In this document: in pieces, positions 34,143-42,593 of the stretch
Layout: each line of letters starts with the position of its first letter
How positions within the stretch are numbered: the first letter of the stretch is position 1
Assembly (NCBI GenBank): GCA_963849635.1
Contig: CAWKIA010000025.1
Location: 62,001-126,000 of the forward strand
Length of the DNA: 64,000 nucleotides
Reading direction: 5' to 3'
DNA from: CAVRUD01 sp963849635
Lineage (GTDB): Bacteria > Chloroflexota > Chloroflexia > Thermomicrobiales > UBA6265
The notes under the pieces: generated by a model
Told to the model about the DNA's origin: nothing
Database searches by the model: none
Seen by the model: only the letters and a program-made list of their open reading frames with translations
Translations under genes and position numbers: made by a program

Positions 34143-36730
34143 CCCCTCCTGGGTCCACTTCGTCTCCTCTTTTCGTCCTTTGTGAGTTTATAGGGCTGGC
34201 CGTCGCCGTCGAGTTGGGATTCATACTTCAGCTTGAGGAGCCTGCGCCGCTCGTTTTCCTTGCTTTCCTCAACGACCGCGGGATCCTGATCTGCATCGCG
34301 GTAACCGACGATCAAGGTGTCACCGACGAGAGCCCTCCGCTCCGGTGCCGGCAAGTGGGCGGCTTTCCAGGCCGCCATGTCGGCGTGGCGCTCGATCATG
34401 ACGAACTCTTCGAGCGCCCTGGCCAGGTTCTCTGCTTTACTCTCGAATCCGGCCAGATCGGGGATGGCGAACGTGCTCAGGGATGTTTCCGGGTTTGGTT
34501 TCAGGTCCTTCGCGATGTGCTCCATCGCCTTCAGGCGCTGGCCGGCAAACTCGTTCAGCAGGTCGGGTGTGGCTGCCCGATACGGCTTGTAGCCATCTCC
34601 GCCCGATCCAGTCCTGGCAAGCTGATCCCACGCGGCGTAGGCGTACTCAAGCGGCACCTGACTGGAGAATCTCGCCCGGCGAACGTAGTAGGCGTCGCCC
34701 TGTTCTGGATCGGCTGCCGATGTGCCCTGGATCCGACCCAGGGAATCGAACAGTCGGTGGCGGAAGACCTGCTTGATCTCTGGAGGCCAGGTGTAGCGCA
34801 GCCAGGCGGAGACGGACTGCAGTGTCTGGGCCAGCAACGGATAGTTCCGTTGGGACCGGATTTGGCTTTCGAGATGGGTGAGGATGGGCGAGTCGTAAGC
34901 GGCGATCTGGGTAACGAAGTCGTAGAGCGGCGTGGTCGCCAGCACTCGGCCGTGGTGGCGAGCGAGTCCATCGAGCAGGATCTTCTGGGTATAGGCATCG
35001 TAGAAGACGAGGTGGATCGGCGCCTTGGGTTGGCCATCCTCGTCCGGAGCGGCAACCTCCGCTATTGCGGCCAGGACATCGGCAATCCAGGCGATGAAGA
35101 GATCGCCTTCGCGTTCCAGGGAGTCCGGCGGGCCGTCGGTGGTCGCGATTACGGTCCGGCGACGTTTCGGGGACGTCTTACCCGCCTCATGGCCAACGAT
35201 GAGTGCTCCAACCTGATAGACCCGGTCCTGGAGGTGGTCGAGCTGAGCATCCAGGTAGACCAGGACCAGGTTAGGATTCAGGTCCGGCTTCGATGCTGGC
35301 AGCGAGGAGTAGCCGGAGTCAGGGATGTAGGACAGATATTTGATGTCGTCGCCCTTGTATGCCCGGTAGCGGCGTGCCCGGTGGACCAACTCGTCCAGGC
35401 GGCCGCCGATCGGCCAGGTGCCGCTCAGCTTGCGCACCATCTGGATATGGTCAGGGTCCACGACCAGTTTCTGATCAACTTGCTCCTTCAGTGCCGCCAC
35501 ATCGGAGACGGTCGTGATGCCGTTGCGCTGCAAGGCGGCCTTGTCCCGTTCGGTCATGAGGGGGAGCAGCGAGAGATCGTCGTGGTCGGCGCTGCGGCGC
35601 AGGCAGAACTCGTTGTAGAGGCAGTTGTCGCACTTGCCGGTGAGGTGGAAGGGGAGACTGTCGAACTCGGCGGCGGCCAGGGTACGGGCGTTTGCGTCGG
35701 GTCCGGTGACGAGATCGGTGACGGCATCGCGATAGGGCTGGGGATCGGCGACGAGTTCGAGCAAGCCCGGCCCAGGGCCGAACGTGTCAAGGTAGGCAGC
35801 CCGGTGGGCTTCCAGGCGCTTCTTGTCGTCTTCGGTCAGGCGGGTATCGCCTTCGGCCGGTCCACGGTAGACGATGCCCAGGTCGATCGGCACACGGCCA
35901 TGGCCTGCTCCGGCGAGCAGAGCGTCGAGCATCTCAGCGTAGAAGGCGACCTGGAGGAAGAACTCCACCTTCACTCGGGCTGAGCTTTTGATGTCGATGA
36001 TCAGAAGCGAGAGCGCGCCATCGACCGATCTGCCGATACGGACGAGGTCGACTGCCCCCCGGATTCGCCAGCCGCTGATGGGAACGGCGAGGAGTGGTTG
36101 GGTGACGACCACCGTCTCGCCGGCACCCAGATCAGCGATCAGCGTCAGCAGGCGATCGTTGTCGGGCGGTGATTTCTTTGTGCGGTCGGCGTCGAAGTCG
36201 ACAACAGTGTGTCCTTCGCCGATCGCGTCGTAAACGCGCTGTTCGAACTCCGCTCCGGATCGGCTCAGCAGGGGCGGCAACTGTTGCGGCGCTAGCCCCT
36301 GGTCGGTCATGAATGTGAGTCCCGCGGTCCGCTCATGGAGGCGGAGGCGCAGGTAACGGGCGCACTGCTCCAGGCGGATGTACTGCGAGACATCGGTCGG
36401 GGAGATCCCGATCAGGCCATCAGGTCCGGGCCGAACCGCGAACTCGACGTTGGCGGTGTCGGCTTGCTCAGGGCGTGGCGCGGTAGAGATTTCGGTCACG
36501 GCGTATCTGGCTCCCGGAACCGGCGGCGGGTGCGCCGGCGACGCGTATGTTGGGGTGTAGGCATACGGTACAACCTTTTGGCTCTTCTTTCCGGTTTTCA
36601 GGCTGTTCTTCGACAAGTTAGCCGGTGCCGGACTGGCACGGTTGCGAATCTCCCCAGGGCAATCCTCTCGCATCGAACATGCCTGATGTTCGGCCTTCCC
36701 GCGATTTCGGCGCGCGAATGTGCCATGCAA
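34094..36730 (-). CDS. Cas4/Dna2-like Fe-S PD-(D/E)XK nuclease with RNase H-like domain (TM0106 type), N-terminal part
   Basis: Nuclease half of the nuclease-helicase. Numbered from the longest start (36730): Cys123 (YIRLEQCARYLRL), then GAEFEQRVYDAIG (helical Glu161), GWRIRGAVDLVRIG (Asp228), LIIDIKSS (Asp246-x-Lys248) and Gln260 in LQVAFYAEM form the RecB/Cas4 active site. GKCDNCLYNEFCLRR gives Cys367, 370 and 376; with Cys123 these make the four ligands expected of an Fe-S nuclease. A helix-hairpin-helix-like stretch (LQRNGITTVSDVAAL) and an RNase H-like part (LVYLDAQLDHLQDRVYQVG) follow. A GTG at 36499 is the more probable start, because the first 77 residues are low-complexity. Confidence 0.8.
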   Translation of the reverse strand: MHGTFARRNRGKAEHQACSMREDCPGEIRNRASPAPANLSKNSLKTGKKSQKVVPYAYTPTYASPAHPPPVPGARYAVTEISTAPRPEQADTANVEFAVRPGPDGLIGISPTDVSQYIRLEQCARYLRLRLHERTAGLTFMTDQGLAPQQLPPLLSRSGAEFEQRVYDAIGEGHTVVDFDADRTKKSPPDNDRLLTLIADLGAGETVVVTQPLLAVPISGWRIRGAVDLVRIGRSVDGALSLLIIDIKSSARVKVEFFLQVAFYAEMLDALLAGAGHGRVPIDLGIVYRGPAEGDTRLTEDDKKRLEAHRAAYLDTFGPGPGLLELVADPQPYRDAVTDLVTGPDANARTLAAAEFDSLPFHLTGKCDNCLYNEFCLRRSADHDDLSLLPLMTERDKAALQRNGITTVSDVAALKEQVDQKLVVDPDHIQMVRKLSGTWPIGGRLDELVHRARRYRAYKGDDIKYLSYIPDSGYSSLPASKPDLNPNLVLVYLDAQLDHLQDRVYQVGALIVGHEAGKTSPKRRRTVIATTDGPPDSLEREGDLFIAWIADVLAAIAEVAAPDEDGQPKAPIHLVFYDAYTQKILLDGLARHHGRVLATTPLYDFVTQIAAYDSPILTHLESQIRSQRNYPLLAQTLQSVSAWLRYTWPPEIKQVFRHRLFDSLGRIQGTSAADPEQGDAYYVRRARFSSQVPLEYAYAAWDQLARTGSGGDGYKPYRAATPDLLNEFAGQRLKAMEHIAKDLKPNPETSLSTFAIPDLAGFESKAENLARALEEFVMIERHADMAAWKAAHLPAPERRALVGDTLIVGYRDADQDPAVVEESKENERRRLLKLKYESQLDGDGQPYKLTKDEKRRRSGPRRGCGFGLNSKPTAWMHH

Positions 36731-36762
36731 TCGAGTTTCGCTTTGTCTCCGCTGGCCTAGCG

Positions 36763-36791
36763 ATCATTGACCCGAAGTCACCAAGGTTCAA
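36763..36791 (-). promoter_or_regulatory. Candidate promoter for the nuclease-helicase gene
   Basis: Read on the minus strand: TTGAAC (36791-36786), a 17-base spacer and AATGAT (36768-36763). Each box matches four of six consensus positions with ideal spacing. Transcription would start near 36756. The LexA box lies 15 bases upstream of this -35, so repression of this direction is possible but less direct than for imuB. Confidence 0.4.
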
Positions 36792-36795
36792 CCCC

Positions 36796-36824
36796 TTGCG
36801 TGATAAGAACATATGTTCTATTCT
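36796..36824 (+). promoter_or_regulatory. SOS promoter of the imuB-dnaE2 mutasome
   Basis: TTGCGT (36796-36801), a 17-base spacer and TATTCT (36819-36824), followed by AAGGAGG and the imuB ATG at 36866. The LexA box fills most of the spacer and touches the -10, so LexA binding would directly block polymerase. Expected start of transcription is near 36831. Confidence 0.6.
36806..36819. promoter_or_regulatory. LexA (SOS) box
   Basis: AGAACATATGTTCT is a perfect palindrome fitting the Gram-positive-type LexA consensus GAAC-N4-GTTC. It sits between divergent DNA-repair genes, within the imuB promoter spacer. DNA damage would relieve LexA repression and turn on ImuB, the DUF6504-like protein and DnaE2. 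Confidence 0.85.
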
Positions 36825-36865
36825 GAGGGCAGAGTCATCGCCATCCCCCAGCCAAGGAGGGGACC

Positions 36866-38104
36866 ATGTCCCAGGCGTCGTTTGCAGCACCGCAAGACCA
36901 GGGGAACCCCGGACCAATTGCTTGCATCTCCATCCCGCACTTCGCCCTGCGTGTCGCCTTGCTTGAGCGACCGGAGCTGGACGGCGAACCGCTCGTCCTC
37001 GGTCCGCTGCCGGGCACCCGCGCCAACGTCAGCGACGCCACCCCGGAGGCCCAGAGCCGCGGCATCCGCCCGGGGATGAGCGTGCGCGAGGCGATCGCGC
37101 TCTGCCCAGAGGCCGTCATCCTCTCCCCCAACCCCGTCCGGGAGGCGGGGGTGGCGGAGCGACTCCTGGTTCAGTTGGAGCAACTCAGCCCGCTGGTCGA
37201 AGCCGACGAGGCGATCCCTGGTATCTGGTACGTCGATTTGCTCGGCCTGGAGCGTCACCTCGGTTCGCCGGCCCAGGCGGCAGCCCGGCTGCTGGCGACC
37301 CTGCCCTCGGTCCTGCGGCCCCGGGCCGGGGTCGGCTCCGGCAAGTTCACCGCCCGGGTTGCGGCCGGACACGCCGCCCACGGTGAGCCCTACGTCGTCG
37401 CACCGGGCCAGACCGCCGCATTCCTCTCGCGGGTGGCTGTCCGCTGGCTGCCGCTCCCGGTCGATGACATCCTCCGCCTGGAAGCGCTGGGGCTGCACAC
37501 CCTGGGCGAACTCTCTGCCCTGCCTGCCGCCAAGCTCGCGGCCCGATTCGGCCCGACCGGCCGCCACATCTGGGATCTGGCCCAGGGCAACGACCCGGAT
37601 CCGGTCCGACCCCGCGAGCGCGAACCGATCGTCACCGAGTGGATGGATCTGCCCGCCCCGGCCACCAGCCGCGAGACCCTGCTCCTGGCCCTGGGCCAAC
37701 TGGTCGAGCGGGCGTTTCGTCAACCGATCCTCCGCGGGCGGGCGGTCCGCCAGGCCAGGTTGCGGCTGCGGCTGGAGGGCGGCAGCTCGTGGGCGAAGGC
37801 CCTGACGCTGCGCTCCCCCTACGTCGCCTCCGACCTGATCCGCGCCCTCCGGCTACGCCTGGAGAATCTGGAACTGCCCGGACCAGCCGAATCGGTCGCG
37901 CTCGATCTGGCGGGGCTGACCGCCGAGACCGGCATCCAGGAGCGGCTACCCGGCTACCGCACCCGCTGGACCACACCGCTCATCGAGGCAACCCGCCACC
38001 TGAAGCAGCGCTACGGGGATTCACCCCTCTTTCAGATCATCGAGGTCGAGCCCTGGTCCCGGATTCCGGAGCGGCGCCACGCCCTGCTCTCCTACGACCC
38101 ATGA
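36866..38104 (+). CDS. imuB: ImuB, non-catalytic Y-family polymerase homolog
   Basis: Scaffold of the mutasome, linking DnaE2 to the beta clamp in damage-induced mutagenesis. 412 residues; ATG at 36866 after AAGGAGGGGACC. The start ACISIPHFALRVALLERPEL aligns with the polymerase palm start, but the metal Asp of active enzymes is missing. The second acidic motif (SIDE in DinB) reads VEADEAIPGIWYVDL. RPRAGVGSGKFTARVAAGHA, WLPLPVDDILRLEALGLHTL with its HhH, and FGPTGRHIWDLAQGNDPDPV are typical of the family. No clear C-terminal clamp-binding peptide is visible. Under the LexA box at 36806; its stop overlaps the next ATG. Confidence 0.88.
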   Translation: MSQASFAAPQDQGNPGPIACISIPHFALRVALLERPELDGEPLVLGPLPGTRANVSDATPEAQSRGIRPGMSVREAIALCPEAVILSPNPVREAGVAERLLVQLEQLSPLVEADEAIPGIWYVDLLGLERHLGSPAQAAARLLATLPSVLRPRAGVGSGKFTARVAAGHAAHGEPYVVAPGQTAAFLSRVAVRWLPLPVDDILRLEALGLHTLGELSALPAAKLAARFGPTGRHIWDLAQGNDPDPVRPREREPIVTEWMDLPAPATSRETLLLALGQLVERAFRQPILRGRAVRQARLRLRLEGGSSWAKALTLRSPYVASDLIRALRLRLENLELPGPAESVALDLAGLTAETGIQERLPGYRTRWTTPLIEATRHLKQRYGDSPLFQIIEVEPWSRIPERRHALLSYDP

Positions 38105-38403
38105 ACGGACGCCGGCCCGGCCGCGAGCGGCCAAAGGACGCGCTCCGCTTTCTCAACCAGCCGCGCCCCATTGATGTCCTGACGGAGCAACGCGCCGATC
38201 ACCCGGGACCGCTCCCGGTCGCCCTCCTCCAGGACGGACAGACACGAGCCATCGAACGACTGGAGGACACCTGGCTACTGGAGGACGAATGGTGGCGCCA
38301 ACGCATCTGCCGCCGCTACTACCGTTTAGCCCTGGTCGACGGCCTGCGCCTGACCGTCTTCCACGACTGCGCCACCGACGCATGGTATGCGCAGGGGTAT
38401 TGA
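38101..38403 (+). CDS. DUF6504-like small protein between imuB and dnaE2
   Basis: 100 residues; the ATG at 38101 overlaps the imuB stop (ATGA), so it is translationally coupled. The core resembles the DUF6504 pattern found beside ImuB/DnaE2 in actinobacteria: RPIDVLTEQRADHPGPLPVA, a predicted beta strand with LEDTWLLEDEWWRQRICRRY, and YRLALVDGLRLTVFHDCATD ending in WYAQGY. Family assignment is from memory of the W-x-x-x-x-W-W and RYY...DG...F-x-D spacing. Function is unknown; a mutasome adaptor, perhaps covering the missing ImuA, is inference. Confidence 0.65.
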   Translation: MNGRRPGRERPKDALRFLNQPRPIDVLTEQRADHPGPLPVALLQDGQTRAIERLEDTWLLEDEWWRQRICRRYYRLALVDGLRLTVFHDCATDAWYAQGY

Positions 38404-38813
38404 GTGGGAACGGACCTCACCCCCTACCCCCTCTCCACTGCGGTGGAGAGGGGCGGTCGGTGGCGCCGCGTCTTGACCCCCATCCCCCGGCCCCTCTTCC
38501 CCCCGCTGCGGCAAGGGGAAGGGGGAGACGTTTGCGATCGGGACGACCTTCTGTCGGGATCGGTCGTAGGGGCGCATGGCATGCGCCCTTTGTGGGTGGG
38601 CGGCATTGCGCGATGGCCAACCCGGCCCTGGGATCGTGTCAAGGGTCCGCCGTCTGACCATCGCAACAACGCGGTCGCCGGTCGGGCGCATGCCATGCGC
38701 GCCCTACAGGTCTGACGCGCGATTCTCCCCCTTCCCCTTGCCGCAGCGGGGGGAAGGGGGCTGGGGGGTTAGGGGGCAATTCTCCGGCTCCAGGGTGTTA
38801 GGGGGCCGTCCCA
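38404..38813. repeat. 410-base intergenic region packed with nested inverted repeats
   Basis: No gene. Contents: a palindrome at 38427-38453 (CCCCTCTCCAC-tgcg-GTGGAGAGGGG); a C/G-rich unit at 38491-38527; a REP-like unit at 38566-38588 (GGGCGCAT-GGC-ATGCGCCC); its inverted copy at 38684-38707; and an inverted copy of the C/G-rich unit at 38725-38760. The last four are arranged symmetrically, so 38491-38760 has about 37-bp inverted ends, like a small non-autonomous element. It separates the DUF6504-like gene from dnaE2. Confidence 0.7.
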
Positions 38814-41800
38814 ATGCTGGCACCCATCGAATACGTCGAACTCCACGCCCATACGTCCTTCTCCTTCCTGGACGGCGCCTCGATGCCGCAGGAGTTGCTG
38901 GGGCGTGCGGCGGAACTGGGCTATCCCGCCCTGGCCATCACCGACCACGACGGCCTGCATGGCGCCATGGAATTCGCCCAGGCCGCCCGCGCCATCGGCA
39001 TCGCCCCGATCACTGGCGCCGAGATCACGCTCACCGACGGCAGCCACTTGACCCTGCTGGTCGAGACCCACAGCGGCTACGAGAACCTCTGCCGCCTCCT
39101 GACCCAGGCCTACGTCCACACCGGTCACGCCGTCGTCAAACCTGCAAAGCCCGCGCGAACCCGCACCGCTAAATCGCTTGAGCAATCAGACGCTGGCACA
39201 CCCTCTTCAGAAGATGACACCTACGATCATTATCGTGACCCATCCCTCGCCCCCCGGCTCGATCCAGCCCTGCTGGCCAGCCACGCCGATGGCCTGATCC
39301 TGCTCACCGGCTGCCGCCATGGGCAGCTCGCGCAACTGGTCGACGCCGGGCACCTGAACGAGGCCGAGGCGACCCTCCGCCGGTATGTCGAGTGGTTCGG
39401 CTCGGAAAACGTCGCCGTCGAGCTGCAGCAGAATCTGGTCCACGGCGACACCCAGCGCATCCGCGCGCTGGTCGCCCTGGCGAACCGGGTAGGCGTCCCC
39501 TACGTCGCCACCGGCAACGTCCACTACCACCGGCCGGAACGCCACCGCCTCCAGGATGTCCTCGTCGCCATCCGTCACCGCACCACCCTCGACGGCTCCC
39601 ACCGCCAGCGCCGCCCCAACGCCGAGTTTTACCTGCGCTCCCCGGCGGAGATGGCCGCCCTCTTCGCTGACTACCCAGAGGCGCTGCGGACCTCAGTCGC
39701 CATCGCCGAGCGCTGCGCCGCCTTCGACCTCACCGAGAATCTGGCCTACCGCTTTCCGGAATACGAGACTCCGACCGGCGAATCGGCCCCCGACTACCTG
39801 GAGCGCCTCTGCCGCGAACGGATCATGGAGCTCTACCCGAAGAACCGGCAGATCGCCGAGGATCGGCTCTGGGACGAGATGCGCCTCATCCGCAAGCACG
39901 ATCTGGCCGGCTTCTTCCTGATCCACCACGATCTGCTGGAGCTGGCCCGAGAGGTCGCAATCGAGGTCCGCGGCGTCGATACCCCGCGGGCCGCGTCCCA
40001 TCTCCCGCCCGGCCGGGGCCGGGGTTCGTCGGTCAGCTCGATCGTCTGCTACCTGATCGGCCTCTCCCCGATCGACCCCGTCGACTACAAGCTCTCGTTC
40101 GGCCGCTTTCTGAACGAGGAGATCCGCTCCGTTCCCGATATCGACCTCGATTTTCCGAGGGATATCCGCGAGAAATTGATCGCCCGGATTCACCAGACTT
40201 ACGGCAACCGGGTGGCCCAGGTCTGCGCCTTCGCCACCTACCAGCTCCGCTCCGCCGTGCGCGATGTCGGCAAGGCGCTGGGCATCCCGGCGACCGACCT
40301 GGATCGGATCTCCAAGGTCAGCGAGCCAGGCTCCGCCACCAAGCTCGCCCAGGAACTGGAGCGGATCCCCGCCTACGCTGCCCGCAAGGATGTCCCGCCC
40401 TGGTCCTACCTGATCGACCTGGCCAAGGAGCTGGCCGGCTTTCCCCGCCACATCTCGCAGCACTCCGGCGGCATGATCGTCTCCTCACAGCCGATCACCG
40501 GCCTGGTGCCGGTCCAGCCAGCCGCCATGGAGGACCGCTACCTCTGCCAGTGGGACAAGGACTCCTGCGACGACGCCCGCTTCGTCAAGATCGACTTCCT
40601 GGCCCTGGGGATGCTCTCGCTCGTCGAGGAGTGCATGGACCTGATCGCGACCTCCGGCGATCCGGTCCCAGACCTGAGCCGGATCAACCTGGAGGACGAG
40701 GCCGTCTTCGAGATGATCCGCGTCGGCGACACGATCGGCACCTTCCAGATCGAAAGCCGCGCCCAGATCCAGACCGTCCTCAAAACACGGCCCCGAGAAA
40801 CTGGACGATCTGGTCATCCAGGTCGCGATCGTCCGCCCCGGCCCGATCCTGGGCGGCGCAACTACGCCCTATATCCGCTCCCGCGGCGACGAGCTGTCCG
40901 AGCCGGTCTACGACCATCCTCTCCTCATTCCGGCACTGGAGGAGACCCGTGGTGTCATCATCTTCCAGGAGCAGGTAATCGACGTGGCGATGGCCCTGGC
41001 TGGCTTTACCGCCGGCCAGGCCGATGCCCTGCGCCGGGCGATGAGCCGCAAGCGATCCGAGGAAGCGATGATGGCCCTCTGGGAACAGTTCCGGCAGGGT
41101 GCGGAGTCTAAGGAAGTCACGCCAGAGATCGCTCAGACCGTCTTCCGCAAGCTGATGGGCTTTTCGAGCTACGGCTTCCCGAAGGGGCACGCGGCCTCGT
41201 TCGCGGTCCTGGCCTACCAGTCGTGCTGGCTGAAGCTCTACTACCCGGCGGAGTTTGTCTGCGCCCTGCTCAACAACCAGCCGATGGGCTTCTACCCCTC
41301 GCACGTACTGGTCAACGACGCCAAGCGCCACGGCATCCGGGTGGTGCGGCCGGACGTGAACGCCAGCCTCCCGGGCTGCTCGGTCGAGCCCGGCCGGGTG
41401 GTCCGGATCGGCCTGGGATACGTCAAGGGATTGCGCGAGGACGACGCCGCCACGATCATCGCCGAGCGGACGGCAAACGGCCCCTTCCGCTCCCTGGCCG
41501 ATTTCATCCGCCGGGTGCCGCTCAGCATGGAGATCGCGGAGCGCCTGATCATGGTCGGCGCCTTCGACGACTTCGGTCTGGGCCGACGCGAGGCCCTCTG
41601 GCAACTCGGCCTCTTTGTCACAACCCGGCGCGTCGGCAAGCAACTCCAGGCTCAAGCCAATCAGCAGACGGCCCCCACCAAGACACTGGCCATCCAGGCG
41701 ACCCTGCCGCTGCCGGTCACGCAGGACATGGTCGAACTGACTCCTATGCCCACCTGGGACAGGATGGCCGCGGACTACCAGGTTCTCGGCCTCTCGCCCC

Positions 41801-42267
41801 ACTTCCATCCCCTCGGCCTGCTCCGCACCCGTCTGCCGTCGGGCTGCGTCCCCTCGCAGGACATCGCCACCATCCCGGACGGCACCCCGCTGCGGATGGC
41901 CGGGCTGGTGGTCTGCCGCCAGCGCCCTGGCACCGCCAAGGGTGTCACCTTCCTGCTCCTTGAGGACGAATACGGCCTCGTCAACGTGATCGTCTACCCA
42001 AAGCTCTACCAGGATTACCGGCTGCTCGTCCGCACGGAGCCCTTCCTCCTGGTCGAGGGGACCATGCAGCGCTCCGACCGCAACATCAACATCATCGCCA
42101 CCCGCTTCCACCGCCTGGTAGAGGTCATCGGCACCCTCGCCGACAAGAACGCCACCCCCGAAATCACCCTCGATCCGCGCGAGACCGACACCCTCACGGA
42201 CGGCAAGACCAACCCGGCAGACATCATCCTGGAAGTGCTTTCACCGGTCTCACACAGCTACCGCTAA
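38814..42267 (+). CDS. dnaE2: DnaE2, error-prone DNA polymerase III alpha subunit, frameshifted
   Basis: Translesion C-family polymerase of the mutasome. ATG at 38814. The PHP domain starts YVELHAHTSFSFLDGASMP and includes AITDHDGLHGAMEF. The palm has GRGRGSSVSSIVCYLIGLSP and SVPDIDLDFPRD, the two catalytic Asp residues. The fingers read VCAFATYQLRSAVRDVGKAL and HISQHSGGMIVSS. An indel near 40795 breaks the frame; DDLVIQVAIVRPGPILGGAT and IIFQEQVIDVAMALAGFTAG then continue. FSSYGFPKGHAASFAVLAYQ, HhH and an OB-fold domain (MAGLVVCRQRPGTAKGVTFL) end the protein, with about 1,150 residues. Unlike DnaE1 it lacks the C-terminal clamp and tau region. Confidence 0.9.
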
Positions 42268-42593
42268 AAGATCGGCAGTACAGCGGCCACTGAATCTAAA
42301 GAACAGAAGACCCCACCCCAGCCTCCGAAATGTGGGGGCAATGTGGGGGTAAACGTCGTGGGAGAACCAGGCGGCTAGCCACAGACTCGTGGATAGGAAA
42401 AACGGCCGGAAAGGGGGCAGAACACGACCTCCGCTCAACCACCGGCCGGCCCGTCCACGGAGGCCGCACAACATGGACCCACGGAGATCGCCAACGCACC
42501 GCGCGGCAGCGCGCGCACCGCCCTACCGCCGGATCATCCCGGGAACCCAGCACACAAACCACCAGTCCCGGTCCAAACTCAACGGAGACACCC
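42268..42593. other. Intergenic region before the endolysin-like gene
   Basis: 326 bases without a convincing gene. A direct repeat, ATGTGGGGGCA then ATGTGGGGGTA (42329-42350), lies 60-80 bases after the dnaE2 stop. Such G-rich repeats sometimes mark old integration sites, but no integrase or tRNA end is present here. The rest carries no clear promoter. The endolysin Shine-Dalgarno (CGGAGAC) lies at its end. Confidence 0.3.

Noticed and set aside
34214..35983. 589-codon plus-strand open frame opposite the nuclease
   Set aside because: Antisense shadow of the Cas4-like nuclease gene, caused by codon bias; the composition is repetitive (Val/Gln/Gly-rich) and no domain is recognisable.
34094..36730. 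Reading the Cas4-like nuclease as part of a CRISPR system
   Set aside because: No repeat-spacer array and no cas1, cas2 or effector gene in the window; the domain order with a UPF1-like helicase fits Dna2/TM0106-type proteins better.
40780..42111. 443-codon minus-strand open frame within dnaE2
   Set aside because: Antisense of conserved DnaE2 sequence; Asp/Gly/Arg-rich and motif-free.
42329..42350. Direct G-rich repeat as a prophage attachment site
   Set aside because: No integrase, no tRNA and no second copy after the lysis genes, so an att call is not supported; recorded only as intergenic content.
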